NCBI RefSeq assembly: GCF_964340395.1
Contig: NC_135549.1
Location: 27,398,095-27,462,094 of the forward strand
From: Glandiceps talaboti
Taxonomy: Eukaryota > Hemichordata > Enteropneusta > Spengelidae
Length of the DNA: 64,000 nt
Direction of reading: 5' to 3'
Positions 23,200 through 37,841 of this stretch are shown piece after piece (the first letter of the stretch is position 1; each line of letters starts with the position of its first letter). The position numbers and the translations under genes are program-made. Below the pieces are notes generated by a model. It searched no databases. It was not told the origin of the DNA and was given only the letters and a program-made list of their open reading frames with translations.

Positions 23200-26050
23200 A
23201 AAATAATTGCCTAAAGTGTATCATGAGAGCTTATTATAGTGTTCAAATTCTAAGAACATCAAACAATAATTATCTTCGTATATCTATCAGGGAGATTGCA
23301 CAACCCCTACTAACAGATGCATCGTTAATTTCTTTGCAAGGCGCGCGGGGTATAGCAAAAGTCAATCAATGGCAAACCCAACTGGACATGCTCTTAGTAA
23401 ATGAATGAAGAACAGTAATTTGGTAAAAAGTACACGCCGGGTCTCGTTGGGTGAATTATTTATTTGCCTTTTTTAAAACTAGCTTGTTTGCTTTTGTATC
23501 ATAAAACGAATTGCAAAAAACCCACACATGTGTACGTCACGAGAACAATTTTTTTTGTACTATTTTAATTAGGCAAAATAAAAAAAAATGTGCGATAACA
23601 GACTTCAGAAAATAGGTTAGGTAGGTCGGATTTTTTTTTACTTTGATTTAAATTTTAAAAATTACTTTGACCCCAACATAAGATATTCGTTGCCCACAAT
23701 ACTTCCGTGAGAGTTTGATGAGGTGTAAAGAAGTCAATGGAGACAATAATGAGTTGTGCATACAAACATGTTATGCAGATTGTACTCTGACTTGTATATA
23801 GTCTAACAAGACAAGGTTTCTCACTGGAATACGATTTTCTTAACGTGACCACAGAATGGCAAAGACATGAAGGTGTACATGGAAATAGAAGTAAATTGTA
23901 ACGATTTTACCTTTTTTGCCATAAGAAAATGTTTAGGGCCGGGGCTTAAACTAGGGTCGGTCGGGTTATTGGAAACACTATATTTTTTTAGATTGTCGTT
24001 ATTGTGTGACACAAGCTGAGTTTGAAAGTATTCTACTTGAGTGACAACATGTGCGATAAAACCTGAATTTTAACTACTTTAGTTTATAATATTACAGACG
24101 TAATGTCGATGAATGCCTTCTATGGTATTGTAGCTGTCTTGTGATATTGCTAGGTATGCCCTCAATGTATCTACACGTATGTATGCTAATTTACATCATC
24201 ACACCATTCTTCAGTGCTATCTTAATACCAGTTTTGAGTTCAGTGAAACTTCATCGCATCCAAAAATGACAAATACGTGACTTTCTGGGGTTTCATCTAC
24301 AAGCGAGTTAAAAAAAACAATTGTTTGCATTTTGTCAAACATACCTTATTTCAGGAGTTGTCGTTATTGAATATTCTACAAAATTGGGTTAGTTTTGTTA
24401 CGTTTGGTCTTTGAAGGGATTCAGGTAGCCCTGGACCGAGATGAAAATGAAATGTTGTGATACAGCTTGGTGGAAATGTATAATGATACATTGAACAAGA
24501 CAAATACATAGAGAAGTTGGAATAGTGAACATCGCTTTCGTGTTTAATGTTTTTTTGTTGTTGTCTCTGCTATGGTATTTTTGTGTGTGTGCCAAATAAC
24601 CCCCTAATATTAAGTCTGCATTACTTGATATTGACATTTCGAACACACGTAGTGGATAATGTGAACGGGATTTTTTCTAAGGAGGACTTAAACGATCTTG
24701 TATACTTTAGAGTAAGCCGTTCAATGTGTCTCCGATAATACGGACAGTACCACATCATTTGAAATCATGTAACGGTGTCTTGCTTCGTGAATGTCTTTTT
24801 TCGGACACTTGATAGTATGGTGGCGTACGCTGTAATGTTACATATATTCATTGTGGTATGACGGGGTAAAATCCAGAATCACTTATGGTGGTGTCACCTA
24901 GCCTTTCCAATAGTTTAACGTCGAATCAACTCAGTATTTGTTTCCTTTTCCTTTCTTCCAATTAGGCAAAAAATAAGTCTTAACAATATCGTTATGAAAG
25001 TGACCCCTGGAGTTAACACACTCCGACTTCAACATGTTTTTTTTTAACTGTCAAGCTAGCTTCCATACCACATTTTTTTCTGGGTCACACTCCAAAATTG
25101 TCCAACATTTCTTGACATTTTGACATCCAAAGTTTGATGTTTTATTAGGAATTGTTATCATTGTTAAATTGCAGTTATGACGGGTTGCGTCAATATCATG
25201 ATTGGTTTTCTCATAACCTCAAATTACTGCCACTTAGGCATTCGATCGACGCTATTTCCGAAGCGATGAGCGGGAAAAGTAGAAATGATTGAACTAAATT
25301 ACTGTACTGAAGAGTGACAATGACTTTTGGTAATACACAATGCAATGTGGCGTGTTATGTCAGATTGGTTTTCATCCATTTCCTAGATCAGAAATAATTA
25401 AATATTTTTTATATATAGATCACACAACTACTTCTATTTTGGAAACAACGACTGTTGTATCATTATAACATGATACACAACGAAGGGGGAGGGGAGGAGA
25501 GGGGGAGGTGGAGGGGAGGGAAGGGAAGGGGTGGAAAGAGGGGAGAGTGTTTAGTGCTTTATTTAGATGCTATCAGGAATTTCATACTTGTAACTAGTGG
25601 GTAAATTCTATACCTAATCCACTGGATTTTTCTTTGTGTGATTTTTGGTCTAAAAGTAAACTGGAGATTACTCCCAGATTCAAAACCTAAAATTGGTGTT
25701 GAATTATATAGTAGATGTTAATGGAGCGGGCAAGATCTACCATATATAAATATATATTTAAATCAATAATGATAAGAACGGGGGAAAACATATCATAGAG
25801 AAACAGAAGTATGAGATCACTTTGCGAATCTGCGCATTGAAAGTCGGCACAAAACAAAGTAGTTCTTTTCATATCCTTATTCTGTTTGTAAAAATCCCCT
25901 GACGTATCACCGCGTACGTCGAAAGGCTTATATATGCATTAACTTGTGAATTCTGATTTCCAGAGTGAAATAAAATAAGATTGGTGTGGTGTTTTGGGTG
26001 AGTTAGGGAGTCTGGAATTAGCGCAAACTAAATGCTGGGTGAGTGAAATG
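23200..26050. other. Non-coding stretch
   Basis: AT-rich. Holds foldback-family fragments near 23610 and 23945 and the purine tract at 25.5 kb. No supported gene. Confidence 0.55.
25482..25548. repeat. Purine-rich G-run tract
   Basis: Almost pure G/A with many runs of three or more G. Possible G-quadruplex or triplex-forming DNA. A similar shorter tract is near 61884-61910. Confidence 0.7.
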
Positions 26051-26059
26051 AAAACGATA

Positions 26060-26400
26060 GGTATTATTGGTATCGGCTTAATCAGCTCTACTGACAATTA
26101 CCTTTACAGATCATGCTAAATTGCTAGCAAATATGTAATCTCCAGGCTGATTATTAAGAGAAATGGCTTTTTAATTATTGCTGAGGCCTTCCTGGCAAAC
26201 AAATCAAATTAGTTCCCGTCTCGTTTGTCCATGTGGCGGTTTAATTCAATTGGTTCATTCCGCTGGGATATGAAAAAAGGATTGACAATTTATCTCGGTT
26301 CTTTTTTTGTGTACTTTCTACAACTAATATTAGCTCGGAATATTCTTCATTGGCGGCAAATATGAGCAGCGGATTTTCATGAAAGAAAGGCCAGGACACG
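26060..26400. promoter_or_regulatory. Candidate enhancer-like unique segment
   Basis: Complex, non-repetitive AT-rich sequence dense in TAATT/AATTA-type homeodomain core sites and ACAAT (Sox-like) sites. It differs in texture from the surrounding simple repeats. Function is inference only. Confidence 0.15.
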
Positions 26401-26485
26401 TCCAATCGATGGTGATTTGATGTTCTTTGCTTCCTCTTGTCAAAGCTTTAATAACAGTTTCGGTTGTCTGCTTAGTCACCTTATC

Positions 26486-26598
<113 letters not shown>

Positions 26599-27998
26599 AT
26601 TGTTTCAACCTCTCTGCTATATGACACATATGGAAAATTGGAGACGCCATGAAAATGTCTGTTTTTCGTACCCTACTTTGAGAGAAAGGGATACACTCTT
26701 TTTATACGATAAAGATTAAACTTTGGATGTGCCAAATATTTCACCAAACAATAATTTTTACCAACTTTTTGGTTGGAAAGTACCAACTACACGTCGTGTA
26801 TAGTATTTGGCGGGAAGGTACTACACAAGGTGATATCCGAGATGTGGATAACTGTTAAACACCATTGTAATTATGTTAAAGGTGGTTAACACCAGATCGC
26901 TGTTTATCTGCTTCCTGGGTATCAGAAATTGCTGACAATTTGCTCCCATCACGACAGTGTACGTTGTGTGCCGAAATAACTTTCAAAACAAACGAAATGT
27001 TACGTCATATTGGCGTAATATTTTTGGGAAGAAATTATTACGTTACCGAACCCATCCCTACATTATTTTTTTTCTACAATAGTGTATTGTACAAGTAATA
27101 AATGTTTATTGGTTTAGACATGCTTCAGATAGTTAGAATAATTCAAGTATCTAAACAACGTTACCTTGAAAAATTAAAATTAAGTTTCATCCTGTGTTCC
27201 TTTTAGTGCCAATTGCCAAATTTAATCAAATGAACACTTGGTCGCCGGACTTAATTTTTCATTAGACGTGCGTCAACAATTCCTCCCACAGGGAAACCAT
27301 TGTGGAAAAAAGTTCCGTCTCAGTAATTTTTCCCTGACAAGTTTGTTGGAATAACGCCGCCCTGTAATCAATTCCAGATATGCATACCATTCAAAATGCT
27401 TTGCTTTTTTTTTCAAAATCAGTTTATCATATTTCGATCCATATCAATTATTTGTTAATACAGTATCAACACGGGAAATAGCTTTCACTTCCTAAGGATA
27501 TTAGATTCAAAGAAACTTAATTTGCTGTATGACACAACTTGGTTAATTTACCATACGGTGATGTCTTGCTGGACGGTGGGGGTTTACTCAACGGCGAGGA
27601 ACCCGAAACATCCCGAAAACATCCGAAGATTTACAATCGCGTAGTTCTTAACTTCAAGTGAAACTGTTAATCAAAATTGGGGAGATTTTATGACGTAGAA
27701 AGTGGACATGCTTCTTACGTAAAGGTTTTCATTTCTTAAATTTAACTTTCTAAGACTAGCCAGAAAGATATAGTAAATGCCAGTCGTTAACCTCCGACAC
27801 AGATCGTGATTGTAAAATCATATCAACTCTTTGCGGTAACTATTTTTTTTTTACTCGCGAGAGGGTATTTTTACTGACACCGTCGTATTGAGTTACAACA
27901 CATTATTTGGTTTTCGACACAAATGTAGCGGTAAATGGAAGTCAATGGTTAAAGTCATGACATAATATTTCCCTCCTTTGCGACAAAAATATGATTAA

Positions 27999-28331
27999 TA
28001 CATACATACATACATACATACATACATACATACATACATACATACATACATACATACATACACATACGTGTGTGCGTACATGCATGCATGCATGCATCCA
28101 TCCATCCATTCATCCATCCATCCATACATGTATACATACATACATACATACATACATACATGCATACATACATACATACATACATACATACATACATACA
28201 TACACACATACATACATACATACATACATACATCATTACATGCATGCATGCAGACAGACAGACAGACATACATACATACATACATACATACATACATACA
28301 TACATACATACATACATACATACATACATGT

Positions 28332-28363
<32 letters not shown>

Positions 28364-28431
28364 CATACATACATACATACATACATACATACATACATAC
28401 ATACATACATACATACATACATACATACATG
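27999..28431. repeat. Long CATA microsatellite with CATG / CATC / CAGA inserts
   Basis: 433 bases of mostly CATA units, interrupted by CATG, CATC and CAGA blocks. It produces long spurious ORFs on both strands. Confidence 0.95.
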
Positions 28432-28439
28432 ATATGACG

Positions 28440-30890
28440 GACCGACAGACAGCTGGAATATACAGCGACAGTGCTTCTATTACTGAATTGTAGAAAAAGA
28501 AATCAATTGTATTATTAGACGTAGTACTACTAGTAAGGAGCAGAGACGCCAAGGGTGTACAACCGATGAAGCCATCGGTGTGACCATGACAGGACAGGTT
28601 GGAGGTGTGATGCCAGACAAATGTACCTGGTAAAAAAGAAAAGTTATCACGATTTCTATATTTGTTCCTGTTGTTCAGTTTCTTGTTTGGAAGAAATCAC
28701 TGCCCATGGTTGGTAAATGTCGTATGAGAACAACAATTCACTACCCGAAATCTATGGTAAGTATTTGTGTGTGTGTGTGTGTGTGTATGTGTGTGAACAT
28801 TGCCAGTACTCATCGGAGCGTGACCGTCTATACTTAACAGTCGGCGCACGTACCGCTATATAGCGGGACTACCTCGGCACAAGCGTTTCCCTTGAAAACA
28901 CAATTACGCCTTTTCATTACTATAATTTGTCATGCATTTTTATAAAGTTTTTCGTGTCTGTCAGCCCAGCCGTTATTTTCATCAGAAAGTGATTAAAATG
29001 GCGACCTCTGCACCTCTGCCATTGTTGCGATTGAGTGAGTGAAACTGGGAAAACAAGTCAGGGTAAAATCCGCAATTGGTGCGACTGTGATCTTCTTTGC
29101 GCTTATACAAACTCACTATTTTACATTCGTATTACATGCGTATCAAAGCGCAATTAACAATGGACACATTGAAGTTTGATGCAGGTTCGGTATATTCAAA
29201 CCCTCCGGTGTCACGCGCCGCGACAACATATGGAAGGCGTGCTTTGGCCTTACTAGCACGTTCGACGTCTTCTCTCGCGGATTAAGTATATGCTATGTTT
29301 CGCTGTCGGTCAGCGTGGGTAATTATACCAAGGTGCTAGTTTTACTTTCAATCTTTATTTTTCTCTCTTTTTATGTTTGTAAAATGGACACTATTCATAA
29401 CACCGTTGTTGATGTAGGAGTATTTTTTTTTTTAAATGACGAGTCGGCAGACCAGATTAAAACATTGATAGGTTTACAGCGGAACGGAGAGGGGTTTTTA
29501 ATTCAATTAGCCATTTTCGTTTTGAAGTTAAAAGGAAATAAGGTGCGTCCCTAAGCTGAGATTCGACGGTAAAGGCAACTAAACGGCGACACGCGACAGT
29601 CCGGTCAGCTGCGTCGATATCAAAATAACAGAAGTAAGTGTTGTTTGTTTTAGAAGTTACGGATAGATTACAGAGCATACTAACTGTTCGGTGTCTGCCT
29701 TGCCGAACTTGTTAAATCGGTGTGGTTACGTATGAAGTGGTTTTTGCCCTGCGGCACTAGTTTCCTGTCACTGCCTCACTTGTTTCCCTTTCAAAGTTCC
29801 CCCGTATTAATAGCGCCTCTCATTATCGCTTGCATAGTAGGCACGACCATGTCAACCGAACACCAAAGATCACACTCTCAAGAGGGGTTTCTTCAATTGC
29901 AGTCACGCACTCATTGAAAAAGAGTGTCCGTTGCGCTATAATCTTTTCTTAAACAGTATTATTGATTTTGTAGCCATCTGACTGACAACTCCTTATGGGT
30001 GTCAATTTCTCATGACAGGTCGTGTAATCGCATTGTTCATTTCCTCCGATTTGTCTTAAATAGTGTCTTTCAACGGTCACTTCGAAACAACTCAACGAGT
30101 CAGTTCCTTCCATTATGAAAGTCATTTTTTCACACCTAAAGGTTCCCTCTGCGGATGTCGATTTCAGTCAACGCTTAGGTGAAAATTGGGTAAATTTTCA
30201 CGTTTGCTTTCCATTGTTCCTGCTATTAATTGACACCAATGATCAGACAAAGATACTTAGAATGCAGTAATTTGTTTGTCATTAGCGCATTGAAGTAAGA
30301 GTGTCCAAATCTAGTTAACTTTGCATCTGTTTTCATATATGATGAGGTGTGGTAATTATTTTCAGAGGCGCTCGTTTCACACAACGAAACCATTCTTTTT
30401 CCTTCTTCTTAGATCTTCTGCAGCATACATGTTCAAACCAATATTGATTCATACGAACGTTTTTCACTCGACAACTTTTCTTACTTTCATTTTGGAATGG
30501 ACCCATAGAAACACTGATAAGATGCTAACACTTCGGGCTGAAAAGGTTATCTCATTTAGATATAAAAAGCTTATTTAGAGATGAGAGTGAGGTTTTACAT
30601 ATCTTACAGGTTTTTCATTCTAAAGGAAGCTGGTAGTGAAATAGACGAAAGGAGAATAAGTATGTGTAAGCCCAATACATAAGTTCCATAGTTTAAAAAA
30701 AAGGTCAAAAACACTTGGTAAAAAAAGAGAAGGATAAACAATTCAAATGATAACCATGTTCAGTGAAATTACACACACTTTGGCAGTATATTTCTCATCT
30801 GCTAAAGATACCAAAGTGATTTGTGAAAGGTAAAGAAAAATATTCTTCTTAGATTTCATAATAAAACGTTACTTTTAAACACTACCAACA
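28440..30890. other. Non-coding stretch
   Basis: A short GT repeat near 28768-28790, a small hairpin (CCGCTATATAGCGG near 28853) and several short ORFs without family resemblance. No supported gene. Confidence 0.5.
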
Positions 30891-30897
30891 CTTTCGC

Positions 30898-30991
30898 CAC
30901 CACCACCACCACCACCACCACCACCACCACCACCACCACCACTTTCGCCGTCGCCACCACCACCACCACCACCACCACAACCACCACCACC

Positions 30992-31046
<55 letters not shown>

Positions 31047-31136
31047 CCATGTGCCCAAGTGCCCCTAGTGATAAAGCACGAGGAAATCGGCTTACCTTGC
31101 AACATTATTTGGTAGGGTACGTCAAACTGAATATCC

Positions 31137-31196
<60 letters not shown>

Positions 31197-31288
31197 GTCA
31201 TATCGACCACCACCTCAACCACCACCACCACCACCACCACCACCACCACCTACCCTACCACCACCACCACCACCACCACCATCACCAC
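30898..31288. repeat. ACC / ATC trinucleotide arrays
   Basis: (ACC)n and (ATC)n at 30898-31043 and again at 31135-31288, separated by 90 bases of complex sequence. The His/Gly/Val/Asp homopolymer ORFs are artefacts. Confidence 0.9.
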
Positions 31289-31416
31289 TGTATATTCGCC
31301 AAAACATTGATTTTCTAAATCACCTATACCGTGTATGTAGGTTGTACGATTTTGATTCTGTTCCAATTTTTCACTCATTTGTATATACCGTGATAATTTG
31401 ATATCTATACTGTCAA

Positions 31417-31540
<124 letters not shown>

Positions 31541-31929
31541 CACGATGAAAGAGTTAGTCGTGAACTGTGACCAGTTAGTCAATCATGTTTGACGTGCATG
31601 AAGTTCAGAAGTCAGTTCGTGTACATACAGCTGGTGCGAGTTGATAAAATGTACATATATATGCATATTTGCATTTAATAGTAAAATGAATATGAATATT
31701 ATTCACTCGAAGTTTAGACGAAATGGAAAGACGCCAATTTCGATCTTTTTTAAGGAAAGGTCTTTTGGAATATCTTATTCAACTCTAAACAGGATTCATT
31801 GTATTTGTCGGATAGTCTACTTAGCACGACACTCGTTTATTTGCAATTGCTTTTATCCATGTTGTAAAAACTTTCCCTAACGAGTACCATTTAACTGTTT
31901 ATGAACTAAATATTGATTGCAAGTCTTTT

Positions 31930-32560
31930 CTGGATTCGCAGTCGGCTCGCGTCATATTAGAGTAGTGCCAGGGCTCCCCCAGGTTATAATTGGCTACAAA
32001 TACATCGGCGCATCGTCTAATTAAAGCGCTTGTGAAGGTACACTACTCCTTGAAGACGAACTACCGCGACAAGGTCTTTATTCCGTTGTTTTGTTGCTGC
32101 GCCGCGTGGTTGCTGGTAACTAGGGCGGACGACGAGAAGGTAGACTGCGTTGCTAGTAGTGGAAACCATCAGCGCTGTTTGCGGCCTGGTCGTTTCGAAG
32201 ACGGGCTTCCTCTAGCAGGATGAACGAATACTCATTTGTCGTGCAGTTAGTCGGTAATAAGCGATCGTCCACAGTTTGCAGTACATTTCAAAAAGTAGAG
32301 GGATTGTTGAAGGTTTTCAAGCAAAGGCCCTATTACGATGATTTTCAAGAGAATTCCCGCTGGTCTTTTTCGGCTTCTACTTATCCGTTTTGTCCCGGCA
32401 TTGTTCGTCCCTTGCATGCTTGTTCACAAACGACCGACAATCGATGAACAAATAAAACTGGCGGGAAACCAATCGAATTCAGTACAGATTGAAGTGATGA
32501 CAAAGGCACTGAATACCGGTTAAAAGACGTGATTTCGGCTATAGTGTTTTCTACAGTGGA
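31930..32560. other. GC-richer unique island
   Basis: Higher GC and CpG than the surroundings, with overlapping ORFs in several frames and on both strands (31990-32223, 32220-32447, 32338-32523 plus; 32381-32575 minus), none with a convincing family or splice layout. Could be a promoter or CpG island, a conserved element, or an unrecognised exon. Confidence 0.25.
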
Positions 32561-33529
32561 CACTTTAATTTGCACTTTGGATTAAGGAACAGTATGTGAA
32601 TGGCCTCTATGTCCGAGACCTGTACGGATTGTTCAAGTTACATTTAAGGGTTATAATCGCCTTCAAATGCGCATGGGGGTATTGATATTTCTTTTTTGCT
32701 CTCTCCCTTTTTTTCACTCCATAAATAGCCAAGGCAATTCTCATGCTCCATCTGTTCCGAACGTGTGTGGGTTTTTTTTCCCACTTGTATATATAGCATT
32801 GGGTATTGGTTTGAGTAGACACCCTAAAGTTGAATCGTGACTTGGTTGTACTGAAAGGTTTGATACTGTCTACATTGTCCACACTTCACTTTGTATTCCC
32901 AGTCGCCACCGTTTACGATCACGTGACAGAAACAGCAGTCAAGCGAAAACAATAATAGCTCGCAGATTCGTAGGGCTGTCGTCACTAAATATCAGTGAGA
33001 TCACAATCGGAGGAGACCCGATTGTCCTCTGGTCTGCCTTCTTGTTTTTGCATGATGCTGTAGTAATTCGCCAAATGCTGTAAGGAAATCAAATCGACTA
33101 TGAAATAAACACGGCTTAAACCAAACAGAAGCGTGTGTAGACTTAGAAAGTAATTGAAACCCCATATATCATATGTAAATATTGTGATTCGACGTACATG
33201 CAAGTGATGACGTCATGTGATGTCTGATACACCGGAGACTTTGCGCCGCGCAAAAGTACTTTGATTGCAAACACATTTTAAAAGTAGATATTCATCTGGG
33301 TTTCGGGTTTTTTTTCCTGAAATTGTATTGATATTTTTTCTATGAGATATTATTTAAAAAGAAAAATATCAATATTTCTGTTTCAAAACCTGAGGTTACG
33401 TGATATCGGGAATAAGATTGAGTACTGATCGACGTTACGGAAGTTGTTTGATATTTTATAAACGTTATCATTAAGTTACAAATCATTTCCATTCATAGAA
33501 TGCTGTACGTAATAAGGCCTAAAAAATTG

Positions 33530-34190
33530 TGTGGTTCCGATTACGCTCAATTTTAGAATAGGTGGGGTACGTAGATTTTTTATTAGTAGTAGTATTTTCA
33601 AGTATGAGTGTCTAGTACAGGTAGTTATGTTTTCCGTTGTTTTCCATATGGTCTCTGTGTTATTGGTTTCTTCTCATCAGATGTACAGCCATTACAGATT
33701 GGAAGAACTTACAGTTTTGTATTGTCTTTGAAGTTAATGCCTAAACCTAGTTTTTCACTGCCGACCCTAAACTTTTTTTTTTACATTTTCGAGAAAAAAA
33801 TGATAAAATTGTGAAGTCTAGCCAGAAATAGAGGATGTGGAAACTGACATTAACTTAAAAAGACAATATAAAACTGTTCTTCCAATTGGTAATGGGAGTA
33901 CATCTGATGAGAAGAAACCAATAACACAGGTCGAGACAATATGGAAAAACAACGGAAAACCTAACTACCTGAACTAGACATGAAAAAATAGCAATTAAAA
34001 CTAAAATAAAAAATCTACCTACTCCATCCATTCTAACATTGAGTGTAACAGGAACCACATAATTCTTGTTAATTACACGTAATGTCAGTTTCCACATCCA
34101 CTATTTCTCGCGAGACACAATTTTCGCGATTTGATTGTATATTTCTCGACTACGTAAAATAAAGATTAGGGTCAGCAGTGAAAAACTAGG
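33530..34190. mobile_element. Nested foldback element
   Basis: Three inverted pairs: 33530-33738 with 33848-34058 (arms over 200 bases, diverged); 33824-33851 with 34081-34108 (28 bases, one mismatch); 33746-33770 with 34166-34190 (25 bases, one mismatch). Related fragments (a CTAGGGTCGGTCGGGTTA-type block) occur at about 23945-23985 and 23610-23630, so this is a dispersed family. There is no coding capacity. Confidence 0.6.
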
Positions 34191-34705
34191 TTGGGTCGGG
34201 TAACCGGAACCAGTTAGGCAATTTTTTTGTTTAGGCCTAATAAAATTATTTACACGAGTTGTAATCCTGTTATAATGAATGCGAAAGTTAAACTTTGTAT
34301 ATCATCTATAATTATTATAGCATAACCTTGTATTATATCAAAGTATCGTCATGTTTATGTTACATTTTTCAAACCAAAAAAAAAGGAAAAAAAAGAAAAA
34401 TGGAGACTCGGGCAAGCGTAACGAAATCAAACAGTTGCGCTTTCAAATAGACTAAATCTAACTTAAGTTAATTCATAGAACCTATCGCTTTTTTTGCCTA
34501 TGAATTCTTAAGTGAAAATTCGCAATATGCCAAGTGCAATACGATACATCTGCGATATAAGACCTATAGTAGTGACATGAACGACACCTGCGTGTCTGCA
34601 AGGCGTATCCCTGTTAGTTCAGTTTTCTTTTACTTTTTTTTTGTTGTTGACCGACTGGACAGTTAACCTGCGGCGGCCAAAAAGCCATACTGCGTATCAG
34701 TTCGA

Positions 34706-34882
<177 letters not shown>

Positions 34883-35420
34883 TGGGTTGAAGTGGAGGAC
34901 GGGATTGTACTCTATTCCCACAATGCAAAGCTGATGTGTATTGTTCAAACGGATTGGTCAAAATAAGATGCTAACTTAAGTTTTCATTGAATTTATCTTT
35001 AGATGACTTAAACTCACCAATAAATGTACGAATACGGTGAAAATACCGTGGATTTCATATTTTAACGTACCCATTCTTCGTCTGTTCGATTGCTTGCCAG
35101 TATGTCTCCCGTCATTCACTTCAATTCAATTCAACATTGATTCTTTATTCGCTACACAGCAGAATCGGCCAACAATTAACTTAAGATGTGAAAACAAACG
35201 ACAACAAAGCAGATGTTCTCATCATTGTAGTGGATAGAACAGCGAGTTTAGTACATTTCTTGCATGTCTATTATCTGTTTCCCTGTCTATCTTTCTTGAG
35301 TCGTAGCGTGGTCGTTGTGGTCGCACTAGTTCCTGACCCTTTCAATGGTAATTTGTGTTATAGACATGGACTTTGGTACACGTGACTTGGAGTTGAATAC
35401 GACATGAATGTATAAGAACA

Positions 35421-35422
<2 letters not shown>

Positions 35423-35506
<84 letters not shown>

Positions 35507-35544
35507 TAGGCGTCCATTTTGAGAGAAGTGTTCAATGCAAATTA

Positions 35545-35638
<94 letters not shown>

Positions 35639-35755
35639 CGTCGCTATCAAGATTTCAACTTGGGATTGGAAGTAAGGACGACTTCGAACTTTTACTATCT
35701 ATCCATCGAGTCACTTATATTGTCTATATATATACATATACACACACACACACGC

Positions 35756-35824
<69 letters not shown>
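35423..35824. repeat. TA, CA-TA and GACA microsatellites
   Basis: (TA)n 35423-35502, (CA)n(TA)n 35543-35637, and (GACA)n 35757-35824, with short unique spacers. Confidence 0.95.
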
Positions 35825-36459
35825 GAAAACATTTTATAATATTGCCTTTTAATCGATAACTAAATGAATTGTACAACAGTCTTTCATTATGTTATACTAA
35901 TCCCTGTCACATATCTGTTCAAAAGATAATTGGCAACAAATATCCACTGCCAATAAGACTAGTACAAAGGCCAACAGGAAATGTACAAAAAACTCAGAAT
36001 AAACATGATAAAACTTATAATCTAGATTTATCAATTACCAAATGACACTGTCAAAAGCATCTGAATTTAAAAGTAAAGCGAAAGACAGTAACGCTAAAGT
36101 GGAATGCACAATAAAAATCGATGAAACGACGGAAATTGAGACAGAATGGAGAACGGTTGATCCAGGCAGACTGATTATGTCAGCTTTCCTACAATGTTGA
36201 GTGGCCCTCACAATCACCCGGAGATTTGCCTTTTTTCCCGTTAATTGAGGATTACAACATTTTCATGTAATCTCCGCATGCCAGATTACCTACCCATTTC
36301 TCGTCTTAAACTTGTTTTAAAAAGATGGCCCGTCAGAAATCTTTACTTTCAAAACTTCTTGTAATATTTACGTAACATTATTAGTACCGGTTTACTCTAG
36401 TTTTTTTGTGGCAGGTCTTTTTTTTAGCACTTTTTTTCTATTGAGTTTGAAGAAGAAAA

Positions 36460-36780
36460 AAGTTACGCTCGGTGAACAGACCCATTTTCCAAGCCCGTTT
36501 GATGCTATTTAACGGTCTGCCAATTATTGACTCACGGTTAGAGATCGTATTGTTCGGCCACGGCGTGAGAAAGTCATCGTATTCGAATTAAAGGGCATTT
36601 ACAATCCGAAAATCCGACGGCCCGGAGGCAAGTGTCCAGTCCCGATGTTCTTATGCAAATAGGTAGACTGCAGAAATTAGGCCAGGGAGCCCAGAGGCAA
36701 TACGGGTACATCTGTGTAAACTAGGATGAGATAAATTGATTAGAAGCGAACACCGTGTGTTTGTGTATTACTTCCTATTC
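36460..36780. promoter_or_regulatory. Candidate enhancer-like segment with a perfect octamer
   Basis: A complex segment with higher GC than its neighbours. It contains ATGCAAAT (POU octamer) at 36653-36660, followed by AAATTAGGCC and GATAAATTGATTAG. No ORF. Function is inference. Confidence 0.2.
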
Positions 36781-37479
36781 ACCCCCAAAAAATAGCCGCC
36801 AGCGGTAAGTACCAATTTAGTCGCAATTCAGACATCCTGAATTGGGATGTTTTCAACTTGAAAGGCGTCCACGCCATGAAATGAACATTACTGTCCGCTT
36901 CGTGACATAATGTTACCGTACAGTACACGCAACAATGAGCATGTATCATCGTACTGTCTGAGCTTGGTTTTATCCCATAAAACGTCTCACGACTTCTATG
37001 CTCTAGTCGCTCACAATGCGTTTTTTTTAGAAATGTCTAACAATGTGAATTGTTGCATTGTAGATTGTGTGTGCATACTACAGTACTGGTATATGTAGAT
37101 GTATGAAAGAGACAACAGGAATTAGAAAAGAGGCCAATCAATTTGACAGTCGTTGTTCTAGCTACTTATGCACGCCACTGAAGTGTCAAACCAAATAAAT
37201 ATTTAGGGTTGTCGCAGCTATACACCTGCAGAGATCGTTGTTGCTTTCCGATTGGCAGATTAGTTATGGCACCAATTCCATCCAGGTGCACCGAACGCAT
37301 CGTCTCTCCATTTCCATCCGCAATTTAGTTGTAATCGACGAAGGCGACGATTTAGACTGTTGTGTGTCTTTTTATTTCCATTCTGGTCCGTTACATCCAC
37401 TACATTATTAGTAGTATCTATGTTTGGGGTTGGTTATCAAGTGAACATATAACTTACATGTAGTTTGTAGCTCTGTCTT

Positions 37480-37526
37480 TCAAATTGTTCGTTAAGTTGT
37501 GAATACAGCTTAAACGAACAATTTGA
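37480..37526. repeat. Imperfect 22-bp hairpin
   Basis: Arms with TCAAATTGTTCGTT and its complement AACGAACAATTTGA enclose a short loop. One mismatch and one indel occur in the stem. It is about 320 bases from the perfect hairpin. Confidence 0.5.
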
Positions 37527-37841
37527 CAGTTCAGTAGATACGACTTTAATATCCAGTCTCTTGGACAAAAGAGAGCATTACTACTGCAACACTACAACGC
37601 AAACAACAAAGATAACTTACTTCAAGGCGTCGAAACTGAAAAAAAAACTGTCACTTTTTTTCAACACCACAAGATTTTCTCACTATTTAACTTTCACGTA
37701 GGCGCTATTGAATACAGGCCTGTTAATTTGACAACTGTCAGCTTTTAAGTCGGCTCCTTTCGGTCGGAAGTGGTTTTTCTTAGGGATTTTCTGAGCAGTT
37801 TTAATAACGTGTTATTCCCACTTGTTAACCCTTTAATGAAT

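Noticed and set aside
27955-28552. Long Tyr-Ile-His-Thr and Met-Tyr-Val-Cys ORFs
   Set aside because: Translations of the CATA microsatellite on either strand; not proteins.
30856-31318. Poly-His, poly-Val, poly-Gly and poly-Asp ORFs
   Set aside because: Translations of ACC/ATC trinucleotide repeats in different frames.
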